Origin: Coffea arabica
Taxonomy: Eukaryota > Streptophyta > Magnoliopsida > Gentianales > Rubiaceae
Direction: 5' to 3'
NCBI RefSeq assembly: GCF_036785885.1
Contig: NC_092323.1
Span: forward strand, 7,200,501-7,264,500
DNA: 64,000 bases
In this document: one piece after another, positions 33,884-45,900 of the stretch
How the letters are laid out: each line of letters starts with the position of its first letter
Numbering within the stretch: the stretch's first letter is position 1
Translations under genes and position numbers: made by a program
The notes under the pieces: model-generated
The model's database searches: none
What the model saw: only the letters and a program-made list of their open reading frames with translations
Told to the model about the DNA's origin: nothing

Positions 33884-35917
33884 ATGGCTTCCGCCGTCTT
33901 GCCCAGCCGAAATGAGTCCTATTGGGCTGAACGCGAGGTTTGTATGAGGCAATTTCCAAACAACCGCACGAATCATCCCCATTTCTACCCGCGGTTGAAT
34001 CCTAAACCTCATCCTAACCCTAGCAGGTTTCCAAACCCCATTTTCAACTCAAATTTCAACGTTAGCCGGCAAATCATTGATCTTACAGCTAAAACTGGTC
34101 TCCGGCAGCGCAATGAACCATCACCCAGGCCTCCTTTCCTGCCACCTTCGGCGTCGATCAATGATCCGCACTCCTTTAACCGGAGTGCAGATGGGCCTCT
34201 TCTATCCAAGGATCCGTTTCACCGAGAGTACGTGACATTCAAAGCGTCATCGTACTCGAAAAGAGAGCTGAAAGAGCTGAAAAATCGACTAATCTCCGAC
34301 CTCGAACGGGTTCGGACCCTATTGACCCGAATACAGACCCGGGAGCTTGAGTTTAGACCCGGTTTTTGTAGGGCCCTATTCAGGCCGCCTGCTGTAGAAA
34401 CAAATCACATACCAGTGAACCTTACATCAGATGAGAAGCAGAACCAAAAGAACCGGGCATCCGGGTCAGTGACCCGAAAGGGTAAGGGCAAAAAGAACCA
34501 AAAACTTTCGGGGCAAAAAAGGGCTCTTGCTTTAGGTGATGCTCGAGAAACAAAGCGGCCGTTTGTGATCCCAACTTCATCAGAGGCCGAGAAGGCGTCG
34601 GAAACGGTGATGAAGAAATGTAAGCAGATTTTGATGACACTTATGAAGCAAAAGCACAGTTGGGTTTTTAATAAGCCCGTTGATGTTGTTCGTCTAAGGC
34701 TTCATGATTACTTCAAAGTCATAAAGCATCCAATGGATCTTGGGACTATCAAGTCTAATTTCAACAAAAGGGTGTACAAATCACCCCTTGAATTTGCTAC
34801 GGATGTAAGGCTGACTTTTAACAATGCCATGAGATATAACCCCAAAGGGCAAGATGTCCACGCAATGGCGGAGTCTATGCTTTGGAGTTTTGAAGAAATG
34901 TTTGAGCCCGTGTATCAGGAGTATGAAACCGGACATCGAAAACTGGCTGCTGAGAAGATGAACGAAATTACCAACTGGGTTCAGCTGGAACCGGTGATTG
35001 CGATGCCACAACCGATATTGTTGAGTTCGCCTTCATGTCAGAATGAGCAGATTCTGTTGTCTCCTGGATTGCAGAGTACAAGCGGGAAATTGCCAAACCC
35101 AAAAGCCAAGGATTCGAACAAGAGGCAAATGAGCAATGAGGAGAAGTCTAACTTGGGGTTGAATTTGCAGAATATGCCGCAGGAGAAGATGGAGCGCGTG
35201 GTGCAGATTGTCAGGAAGAGGAATCCTCATTTGGTGCCGGACGGAGATGAGATTGAACTTGATTTTGAGGTTCTTGACGATGACACTCTTTGGGATTTGG
35301 ATAGGTTCGTGAGTAATCACAAGAAAGCTCTGAGCAAGATGAAAAGGCAAGAACTCGTTGACGGTGCCAATTTGATCGAAGAAGGACCCAAGGTAACGAA
35401 TAAATGCCATAAGTTTGATATAATAAAGATTTTGACTTGTTTTAATTGGCTGATAATTCTTTAGTTATGGTAACAGTCTCCAGTTAGTGAGCCTTGTGAG
35501 GTGGATGTTGAACAGAACAACAAAGAAGATGCAGGGGAAGAGGATGTTGATATTGGAGAGGACATTCCAGCATTTGACTTTCCCCCTGTGGAGATTGAGA
35601 AGGATGTGGAGGTTGAGAAGGGTAATGCTGCTGCCTCCGTTCTGGAGGTTGAGATTGAGGACTGTGCTGGAGCTAATGGTGGATCCCGCAGCTCTAGTGG
35701 CGCAAGTTCTAGTAGTGATGATTCTTCTTCTGATGGTATTCTATTCTGCATTTATGTTTTTCTTTTGGCATATATAGTCCACAGAGACTGATGTTGGTGT
35801 TTGATACAATGTGTAGATTCAGATTCAGATTCTGGTAGTTCTTCAGGGAGTGATGATTCTGACGAGGATAGTGTACAGTCGCCTTATGTTGAAGCAAAAG
35901 GAGTCCCTGCAGCTTAA
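33884..35917 (+). CDS. GTE7: Bromodomain and NET-domain factor, GTE7/GTE2-like
   Basis: Three exons (33884-35392, 35477-35735, 35817-35917) give 622 residues; phase arithmetic rejects an alternative acceptor at 35483. The bromodomain (about residues 244-345) starts KKCKQILMTLMKQKHSWVF and contains HPMDLGTIKSNF and NNAMRYNPKGQDVHAMA; the NAMRYN motif includes the acetyl-lysine-binding asparagine. The NET domain (about 415-490) includes IVRKRNPHL and ELDFEVLDDDTLWDLDRF. The tail is serine- and acid-rich (SGASSSSDDSSSD, SDSDSGSSSGSDDSDED) with many potential CK2 sites. Plant GTE proteins are BET-type readers of acetylated histones that promote transcription. The domain order fits the GTE2/GTE7 group, and the neighbours also match that locus. 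The choice between GTE2 and GTE7 is uncertain. Confidence 0.95.
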
Positions 35918-38900
35918 TTCTGTTAATGGGTATGTGAAGATTTCAAGTAACAATTAATGGAAAAGTGAATGGAATTGAGAGGGTTTGAAGTGTTGGCGTT
36001 CTATCTTTGTTGGCTCCCCTTTTTTTTTTTTTCATTTCTGGGTTTGTGCATTTTGGTAATGGAGGAGAATTAAGGTAACTGTGGTTCTGGCTTTGGCATT
36101 GCTTGGCTCAAGCTGTAGCATTTTGTAAAAAGGATGGCCAGAATGTTACTTTAGGTTAGGATAACCGAGACATTAGTTAGACGTGACTGAATTAGGGTGT
36201 TACAGCGGAGGGGTATAGTCAGAGAAGTTGGGAAGAACTGAACGGTAGAAAGATAGCAGTAGCATTACTGAGTTTGGTAAAACTCTTTTTGATTTCTATA
36301 CTGAATCACCACACGATTTTTAGTGGTGGAGCAGCAAAAGCAGTAAACATGTACAGGGAGTAGTGTACTCTGACTGGAAATATGCAAATGTAGTTCTCTC
36401 TTCAAAGATCTTACAGAAGAACCCTTTTGGCTTCCTTGAATTCTAATTAGCTGTTTTTAATAGCGTTCCAAACTCGTACTTAAATGAAATGAATGCCTTA
36501 AACGAGTAGTTTTCTTAAATTGGAACTGTTTGCAATCTCATGATTCAGAATCCAGAAATTATCAAGTCTAGTCTGCTTCTGTGCAAATATTGTTCAGGAT
36601 GCTGTGTTACACACATGCTTGAATCTTTATCTTGATTAATTATGGTTTCCCTGAGTCAAAGAAGGAAGTCATGAAAGCAAAATGATACAAACATGTTGAG
36701 TATCCATATATTTCAAATGTGATGCATGGTATATGTTGGTGACTTTTTAAGTTGAGATACCTCAATAAGAATGTTTAGCTTTGCTCGAATTGTAATCCTT
36801 GGCTTCACAAGCAATTGAAGCTTAACCCAACAGTATTCCCTGTCAAGAATTTGTTATTACGTGTTAAAAGTACGCAAGTGAGAGTAAAACATATTATAGT
36901 ATTATTCTTATTACAGGAGGACAGAAGGCAAAAAAAAAAAAAAAAAAAAAAAGTCGGGGGGGAGGGGGGTGGGGAGCATGAAGGAAATCCAGAACTGCAG
37001 ATCAGAATTCAACCGGCAACTTTGCACAACTCCGATAGCCACCAACAAAAAGGAAATGCCAAGAAGCACGATGGCCAGCAAGCATGGGCAAGACGTTAAG
37101 AGATTCAAGTTGCCATTGATCTACCTTAAATTTTTCATTCAATGGAGAAAAAGGTAGATCAAAGGTACTACTGTCTTGCCACCCAGTTCTCTTCAGCTAA
37201 GAAGGGGGGGGGGGGGTTAAGGGTTAGGTTATTAGTTCGTGGCCTCAAGAGTTGTCGGCTTTTGAGGGCTTTTGAGGTTTATCTGGGATTAAGGGTTAGT
37301 AATTTAATTCTGAATTTTTCGTTGAAAGTTCTCTTCAGCTAAAGACAGGCAGTTGGATGGGCCATTAAGCCAATTGACGTCCTTCGGCGAGTCTCTTCAA
37401 AGAGAAGACACTAATGACAACAATCTCAATTTACATCTATTCCAAATTCATTCGTTTACAGGCATAATCCAATCAATAAAAGCCAACGCGAGTACCCAAT
37501 CTTTTCAGACAATTCTGATCACCCCATCAATGAACAGAAACGCAGCAACTTCCACTCCTCCAGTTATCTTATTTCAAGGGGTCCAGTATGTGGTAAGAAA
37601 CATCTAATGCGTAAAACATGATATGACTGAGAAATAAGAGCACCGCACCGCAAACCTGAACTAAACAAAACTCATTTAATAACCAGGACAAGCAACGCCA
37701 ACTTCAGTTGGGGCTTAACCTACACAATAAAGAGATTGCAAAAACTGCTGTACTTCCTTTAATGAATCTAAAGCACAATACAGAGAGCTAGCTACTTAAG
37801 ATCAATTGGGGAGGTACATGATGAACTAGCTAGCTGATCACTGTAAAGATAGAAGGAATGAATTGCGAGAGCATGAGAAAAGCGAGCTCTTCAGAAGCAG
37901 TCATTCGCAAGCGATGCCATAAATTTTCGCAAGTCTAACTTCCAATGCCAATATGAAAGCTCCTAAAAAAGTTGGTCATAAATTTTCATATTTCACAATG
38001 ATCCCCTCCACCTTCTGAAAATACATGATGAACGTCCAGGGCATCAGGAACTTATTTCTCCATTACGAAGTCGAAGTACTCTGGAAACCAAACAACACTA
38101 CCATGTTTGTACTCTTTCCTGAACTATGTCACTCTGATGTTGAAATTCTGCAATTGACTTTGACATTATACTACAACACTTCATCCCCTGCAAAGCTCAT
38201 CCAGTATATAGACTTCCTAGTTTCAAAGTTGCATTACATCAAATTCTTCATCCCCTGCGTGGTTGCCTGTATCGCATTAGGACCCACAACTTAATTTGGT
38301 CCCACGGCGTCAAAGAAAACTTGGCGAAAGAAATAAAGGTAACAGGCGAGTCTTGCACACTGGTGCAGGACAGAAGACTGGTGCAGAAGGATTTTCTTAG
38401 AGAGAGCCAAAAGTGCTGGGGAGAGCTAATGCTGCAGCTAAGAACCCGTCATTAAATGGTGGTGATCTGAAAACCGGTCTTGATAAAACTTTTGCCATGT
38501 CTTCCTTTAATAAACTCCTCATACCAAGATGCGGAGGAAACTTTTTGTTCCAAGATAATCCATTCTCTGTTTTTGTTAATTGCCCTCTTTAGTAATTTCA
38601 AACTCAAAACAGGATTTTAGGGCAGTCAGCTCTCCAGAAGTGTTGCCACTCGATTTATGCTTTATTTTGGTCTTACCAAAATAAATTTAAATAAGAATAA
38701 TGCTTCTTTAACGTCTGTTAACATCTTTTCAAACCTTTCTTTATCCACTATGGAGTTGCAGAAAGGAATTATCTCGGATGCTGTTATGACCATCTGTGTA
38801 TTCCACGTAAGAAACAATCAGAAGCTAGTCGGGTCGAATGATTTCTTCAATTGTGAAAACATACTGTTCAATCTCAAGACCCAAATGGTCACGTCAATAT

Positions 38901-41900
38901 CATTTAATGCAGAAGAGTTTAAAGGAATGTTCCCAACACCTGGCAAACTGAAAATAGAGACTGGTGAATGGGAAGCGCTCGTTCACATACTCACACAGTT
39001 AACATTACATCAAGATCAGGTTCAAAACCCCATCTGATTATGATAACAAAAAGTTTTCACCTTTTACTTTCACTGTAACCCTCCTATTCTCTCTCTCTCT
39101 CTAATTTAGAGCTCGCTTTGGGATCACAATTTCTCAAACTCAGCAAGACTCACTTTTTATCCAATTCTTTCACCAGACTCTGAAATGAAGCTTTCATTGA
39201 CCCTATTTCAATCAAATTAAGTTTTTAAGTTCGTTAAGTGGTGGGGTGTCCATAGGTGGTGAAACACTTCTAGCGCTGCATCACCTGGTCCAGTTTCTTC
39301 ACAGGAACTAAAGTACGGGACCCTGTGAAGACCATAACAGAGGCTTCTATTATTACCAAGTATAATTGTACATTTGCACACACAACTATAAATCCTTATC
39401 CAGAGAAGGTGTCCGAGGTAAGATTCCCACAATTTCTTGAGAAGTGTGCATATAATTAACTTTGATCATCCATCTTCAAGTTGAATTAATTGGGATTGTA
39501 AATTGCAGTTTGCAGTCACATCTGCTGTTGCAGAGGGCCCTGAAAACCAGGCATACAACTCTTTGTGCGTAAGAATTATATATAGACACCCAAGGACTAA
39601 CGCTCAACCATCCAGAGCATTTTCTCGAAACCCTCTAGAAGGAAATTTCTTCAATTCATTGAGATGAAGTAGGATCACTTGTATAATCACAATAAGTCTG
39701 GAAGGACAAAAACTGCCTCTAAATCAATTGGCTAAGTGTACATATTATCCAAGTTACTGGTCTTTCAGTATATTGTTGCTTCCATCAGCCAAAAGAGTAG
39801 TACAAGAACTCATTCATGCTCTCAGAAAACCTTTGATAGTTTGGTTCTGCATTCAGGAAACACTTTATTTGTCTTCATAAACAAAGGCGTTTTGGCACTT
39901 AATAGCTGCATAGGAGGGCCAAATGCCTCTAATGAAAACTGACTAGCAAAAAGTAAGTAGGCAACAGCATTCCCTAGCGCATTCAGAGAGTGGCTAATTA
40001 AACCATCTGAAGAGTGGACGGTCAAGGGATTCTTAGCTTTGACAGAATGATCTCCACTCCTTGGGTGGTACTTGACCAGCTATTTTCCTGACTGACTGTT
40101 ATCTTTGACTCTTTAACTCATTATTTTGCACAATATGTGCTAGGCTGAGCATTATGCTCCCTTAAGACTATCTCTAGTCCAAAGAACATTCAAAGACCTG
40201 CTAACATGGAATACTAACAAGTGATAGATAGTAACTCTAACCGGGGATGTTATACTTGCTAAATATGCTAGTGTGCCAATCCATGACCAAATCTAGCAAC
40301 AAAGCTAAGCAAACCGCATTTGGAACTGGCTAGATATTGTAAAGATACTACACTTAGCAGCCAGGGAAAAACTGTTTAATCTCCAGTTTTACGGGTAACA
40401 AATTGGTTTTCTTCAGGCGGTCCCTTAAATTGTGCACCAAATGCTAAACTTAAAAACTTCAAGTTGCAAGCCATTTACAAATCTATTCTATTCCAAATTC
40501 AGCCTGTTCTTAGTCTATGCTTATCCTAATTTACACTGCAATTTTCTACTTCTAATCTGAATTACCCAGTAAATCAAAGATATCATTTTTGTCTAAGTTT
40601 TTCAATGATTCCGTTCATGTCGAATGTGGCTTTATAGGTTGCAGAAAAGAGGATGAAATTAAAACAGCAAAGTTAGCACCAACTAACACGACGAAATTCC
40701 TAGCACTCCATGAATTTGCCTTTGAGACATATTCAAGCACAGTCCATTAGATTCCAGTTAAAATCACAGGCTAGAGGTGCAGTAGAAAATGCTATGACTT
40801 CAGCTGGTTCATGGTTGTGCAGGGCAATTTCTAATAGGTATTTGTTCAGATGAACAAACTAGAAAATCAAGCTTTGGGAGCAGAAAATCTCACATGAATC
40901 ATAAAATGCATGTGCTGATAGATAAAAGCCGAATAGCAAATTTTAATTGCTACAAGAAAAAAGAAGAGAAAAATCCTACCATTTTTGTTGGGTTGTACTC
41001 TTCAAGGACAAAGAGGACACCGGTAACGCGACGCTTGAAGACTACCTGAACCAAAATTACCCATCATTTTCTAGCTCAGAAACAGAAGAAAAACTGAGCG
41101 AGGAATCAAGGATTGAACCTGCAAGCACGAGAGTTCTTTTCATCACATCTGAACATAATCAACAAGTTCAGATAGAGATGCGCTGAGAAAAAGGAATCCC
41201 ATATCTACCATAAGTTAGATAGAGCTGAAAAGGAGATCCAAGATTGCAGTTTGACTGCTTTAACAAGTTAACTACATCTATTTCAACACTAACAGTATAG
41301 TCTTGGAACATGTTCACACTGTTTAAGATAAACCCCCTCTGTTTCTAGGACAGAATATAAGGTGGGTATTAATGAGAAAGCTTAATGACAGCTGTTTTCT
41401 TCTATGAGATCCAAATCACAGATTTTTGAGGAAGCGCACATCCACAAGAAGGGTCACTTTGTGGGAGCAAATATACGTATGCAGGTGGGAAAGTGGATTC
41501 TGATGGATGGCTCACACTTTCACCAAACAAAACAAAAAGAGAAGATGCAGGGGTCCATGGCCTTGAAATCTCCTCATCTTTAGTTTAAATCATAGAGAAG
41601 TTTATTTTTGTACTGAGGCAATGAATAATATGTTATTGGAGCATGCTTATTACATCAAGGCATTGATTAGATTCTGGTGCGAGCAAATGTAGGATTGAGT
41701 TGGGATCAAAAGCTACGCCCGGGAAATTCAAGATAAAAGTAGAGAAGCTCCCAAAAGCATAACGTAAACGACCCACTTGCTACGTACTCCGGACACTCAG
41801 GGCTGCTTTTGTAGTTATCATGGGGGAGGATGGGAATCCATCTAGCCGGCTAGTGCACAATGAATTATAGTTCACTTGGGCCAAAACAGAGAACATACTT

Positions 41901-42906
41901 TGCCAAGTTGAATTCCCACAGAAGTACTATATCACACCATATATGTTACGTTACAACATACGTTGAAATCATCCCTTCATCTCCCTTTCTAAATTTCACT
42001 TCTTCTGGGTTAAAAAAACAAATCATAATATACCTCTAAAAAGCGAATGCAAGTCAATCAAACATAAATTTCAACCATGCAAAAATGGGTTGGATGCAAT
42101 CACAAATCAAGTTGGATTCACCAGTCACATTCTTCTTTTTTTTTTTTTTTTTTTTCCTTTTGCTTTTATTTAAGGAAATCGACCTTGATCATGTAGCTAA
42201 TTCTTGGAACATAAGTTGTTATTAATTTTTTAATTATGGTTAAAAAAAAAAAAAAGAAAGACAGAAGGCAAGAGAGAGGGTTTGAGAGTTCACAACTCTA
42301 TCGTCTTATGCTAACACATTTAGCCCACAGAGGACAACTGTTTGTTTGACCATCGGCTTTAGGCCCTTCTCATTGAAGCCTGAAGGAGAGTTTGTGATCC
42401 AGATAGTCGACAAATGCCGTCATCATATCGATTTACATTTGACTAATGGACTTGCAAATTTCAGCACCGTGACCCAGAATAGACCGCCATCAAAATGATA
42501 CAATCGCCGAATTTGTTGACAAGTTCATGATATGGACGCTCATGGTCATGGATAAGAAAACAACGAGAAGAGAAATCACAGGAGTATTACATACACAATA
42601 CATGCATACACAATAGGAAGATGGTACTTCTTATCGGTATTGGATAGCTAGTTCGTTCTCACAGTTGATTGCATTCGTACAAATCCAGTCCTTCATTAGA
42701 CTTCACATGCAGGATCACAGAATAACTCAGCATTTTAGTATAGCACTGTTCTCGAGAACAAGCAGTCTCAAGATATCCAGTAAATTATTTGAGCTAGACT
42801 AGAATTTCTCAAGCACAACCTGCCAATCATCTTGCTGGTGTTGATGATGCCCAAATTTCAAACAACTAGGACTTCTTCATGATTGACAATGCAGTCATTA
42901 CCAGCG
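35918..42906. other. Gene-poor 7-kb region
   Basis: After the GTE 3' UTR no gene could be supported on either strand. Visible items are an A-run of about 22 bases at 36930, G-runs near 36955-36970 and 37205-37216, a (CT)n run near 39090-39104 and a T-run near 42135-42155. The longest frames (38657-39037, 126 residues; 38025-38294; 40947-41186) show no domain, and their surroundings lack coding bias. Composition here is less AT-rich than in the transposon zone, so an unannotated non-coding transcript or regulatory DNA is possible but not demonstrable. Confidence 0.4.
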
Positions 42907-45900
42907 TTATATGTGTGTATCTACTAACTCGTTGCCCGAACGACTACCGCAACCACCACAAGCACCAGCCTGGACACCGGCTGCACCCGCAATCTTATTC
43001 CCACAATTACCACCACAGCCTCCTCCACAACCACTAGCATTCACGTAGGGCGCACCACTGATCTTATTGCCACAACCGCCACCGCACCCCCCACCACAGC
43101 CTCCGCTCTTAATCATATTACCACAACCACCCCCACAACCTCCACCACATCCCCCACCACATCCTCCACCACAACCGCCACTCTTTAGCACATTCCCACA
43201 ATTAGCACCACATCCTCCACCACATCCCCCACAACCGCCACTCTTTAGCACATTCCCACAATTAGCACCACAACCACCACAAGCCCCACTCCTCACTTCA
43301 CTGCCACGCCCTCCACTACAGCCACCACCGGATGCTCCTCCTTTCCCCATTGTAATTGCATTTCCTTGCGAGACCTCAACATCTAACTTCCCATCTTCTT
43401 GTACTGTAGTTGGAATAGTTTTGCTGACATCCAACGGACATTTGCTAACTTCTTTATCTAAAAATTTGTTTTCCTCCAAATTCTTGCCGCTGGAATTAAT
43501 GCTGATATATCCCTCTTTTCTCAGTATCTCACCAAGTATGAAAGCCAGTACCAGACCAGGAAACAGCAACCACTCTTCATTAATCTATTTTTTCAACAGA
43601 AGATGCCGAGCATGGTAAGGCAAGGCAAGTTGAAAAGTCTTCACCTCAAATCTGTATAAACATTCATAAAGAATATAGTTTACCTTGACAGTTCCAGATT
43701 TGAAATCAAACAATGCCAATGCCTTGCCATAGGGGTCTTCCACAGAAAATTCAACTGCTGTCAGAAAGTCACGATCATTCCTTTGCTTCTCACAGTGCTT
43801 TGGCTCATATTCCAGCTTTCTACCAGGAAATAGTTTTACCTGTACCAAGCATGGAAAAGGTACGATGGATGCATGGTAAAAACTATAAAAACATCTTTCT
43901 GCCACAGGTTGAATTACAAAAGGATGTACCCTAGGTCTTATCTCTTGCTTACCCTCCAATTGTCACGTTTTTCCAAGCGATTCTTAAAGAGATCATATTT
44001 CTTAACTCATTCTTATATGAATCCCTAAGAACATTCCAAAAGGCTAAAACATAAAGACATATGGTATTTTTATTTTTCATTTTGGCACAGAGAAGATGGT
44101 TGTTTTTCATGGGATTTAGCTTAGCTAAATAGGTAATGGATTCTCTGTTCTTTGTTAATATCTTTGGTGTAGGAAAGAGCAAAAGAAAAAGCAGAGTGAA
44201 AAAAAAAGAAACTGGAAAATCTGAGGCTGCAATTTCCCTCAGGTATCATCGAAAAGAGCTAAACATATGAGAAGTTTTAATTTCTAGAAACTTGTATATA
44301 ATCAACTATGAAGAGAGGCAAATATCATGGTAAAGCAAAGGAAATCACATGATTGTGCAATTCCAATGTATCTGCACTGAAACACCTGGAAAAAGGATAA
44401 ATGCTTACTCTACGATCACCAATCAGCTCCAGAAGATATCCATCTTCATTGACAGTCCCTGGAAGCTTGACAGACCAGTTGGAATCTATCAGCAACCACT
44501 CTGTCCCAGTAAACTCTGCAACCCTGTTTGTGCCACCAGATTTTATGATGCCAATCACCTCTTTTTTCAACATGGAATCATTCTTTTCCTTTGACTTCTT
44601 GAAATCCCTAGAATAAAATAATGACTTATTTCAGATTATCTGCAGCACAGTTGAAATTCAATAAATGGAGAAACAAATAGTACTCATACTATCAGGACAC
44701 CGTAGTTTTGCATCTTTAGTGAAGTTGCAGAATATAATACAAGTAAGAAGAATGAAGATACGCTTATGATAAATCTCAAAGCAAAATCTTCAGGATCTGC
44801 CAAGCATAGTATCTGGAAGAATCAGCATTGACAAGCTCAAAAAGTTCCATCAGACAAGTTTAATCAGTCAGTTCCTGGGCCAAAGTTCATGTAAACACAT
44901 GTTGCAGCACAGTGTATGTCTTTGAATTTATTCTCAGTTAAATGCCAATATGAAGAAGACAATCCATGGGATGAACACAAAATTGGAGGTTAAATGCCAA
45001 CATGAAAAATATAATTGTATGAGATGAAGTACAAAGCCAAAGAACTTGAATACTTGCAATATGTAATGGCAAATGATTTAAGGAATTTCTAATAATATGT
45101 ACAAAGTGGAATTCCTTTTTTTAGTGGAGAACCTAGGCCCTTGTGCAGAAAGAAATTGTAGATGCTCCATAAACAGAAGAACTGTCACAAAAACAGCAAA
45201 TGTTTTAAACTCATACCTCATTTGAAGGCTGATGACTTCTTTGCCATTGTCATCAATGATGCGAGTCCAGCTCTTAGCTAGATGTACCCTTCCTGGCAAT
45301 GGGAAGAAGCAAGAATTTTTCGAGAATGGTAGTGAACGAATCAAGTGAAAAATGTGAGGTGCATTGGTTGGTACAGTAGTTGAAAGGGCAACTCGTAAGT
45401 AGATAGGCTTCGAGCTCAAATAATTAGAACTAGGTAACAACTCCAACCATTTTTCCATGGTAAGATTAGATAATGGGGACAATGAATCTTCCAGAGATAT
45501 GGAACAGGAACCCAGAGTCTTGGCTGGCTTCGATATCGGTAAGTTGGAAGCTGAGTGGCACATAAGTTCAAAGAACAGATTCCCAGTAGGTTGACATTGA
45601 AAACAAGCAACCTGTTTCTCCCCAGCCTGTGACAAAATAGTGAGACTTCTCTTGGCGTTGAAGATTGTGTCAGGCTGAGTCTTACTAAATGAGACAGAAA
45701 GGCCTCCCTTATGTCCCTCGCTAAGGTTTTTCACATCCACAAACTCCAGCATTACCTGAAACAATTTAGAGATTTATTTTTCTAGGTCAAAGATTAAGTA
45801 CAGAAAAACAAAGGCACCATGTGAACGTACAATGACAAATAACCTGGTTAAATGACCGCAAAAGGCCAATCCACCCCCAAGTTGGGAGCTTAGCCGAAGT

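Noticed and set aside
35461-35751. Serine-rich minus-strand frame
   Set aside because: Antisense shadow of the acidic exon 2 of the GTE gene.
37205-37310. GGGTTAAGGGTTAGG-like sequence as an interstitial telomere
   Set aside because: The units do not follow the plant TTTAGGG repeat and occur only once or twice.
38657-39037. 126-residue frame in the gene-poor region
   Set aside because: No recognisable motif, no neighbouring exon and ordinary intergenic composition.
36930-42160. Long A, G and T runs as candidate retroposon tails
   Set aside because: No paired duplications or related bodies could be found beside them.
43067-43618. Proline-rich open frame of 183 residues on the plus strand
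   Set aside because: It is the antisense reading of the Gly/Cys-rich tail of the GRDP gene; GGC-type codons read as CCN on the other strand.
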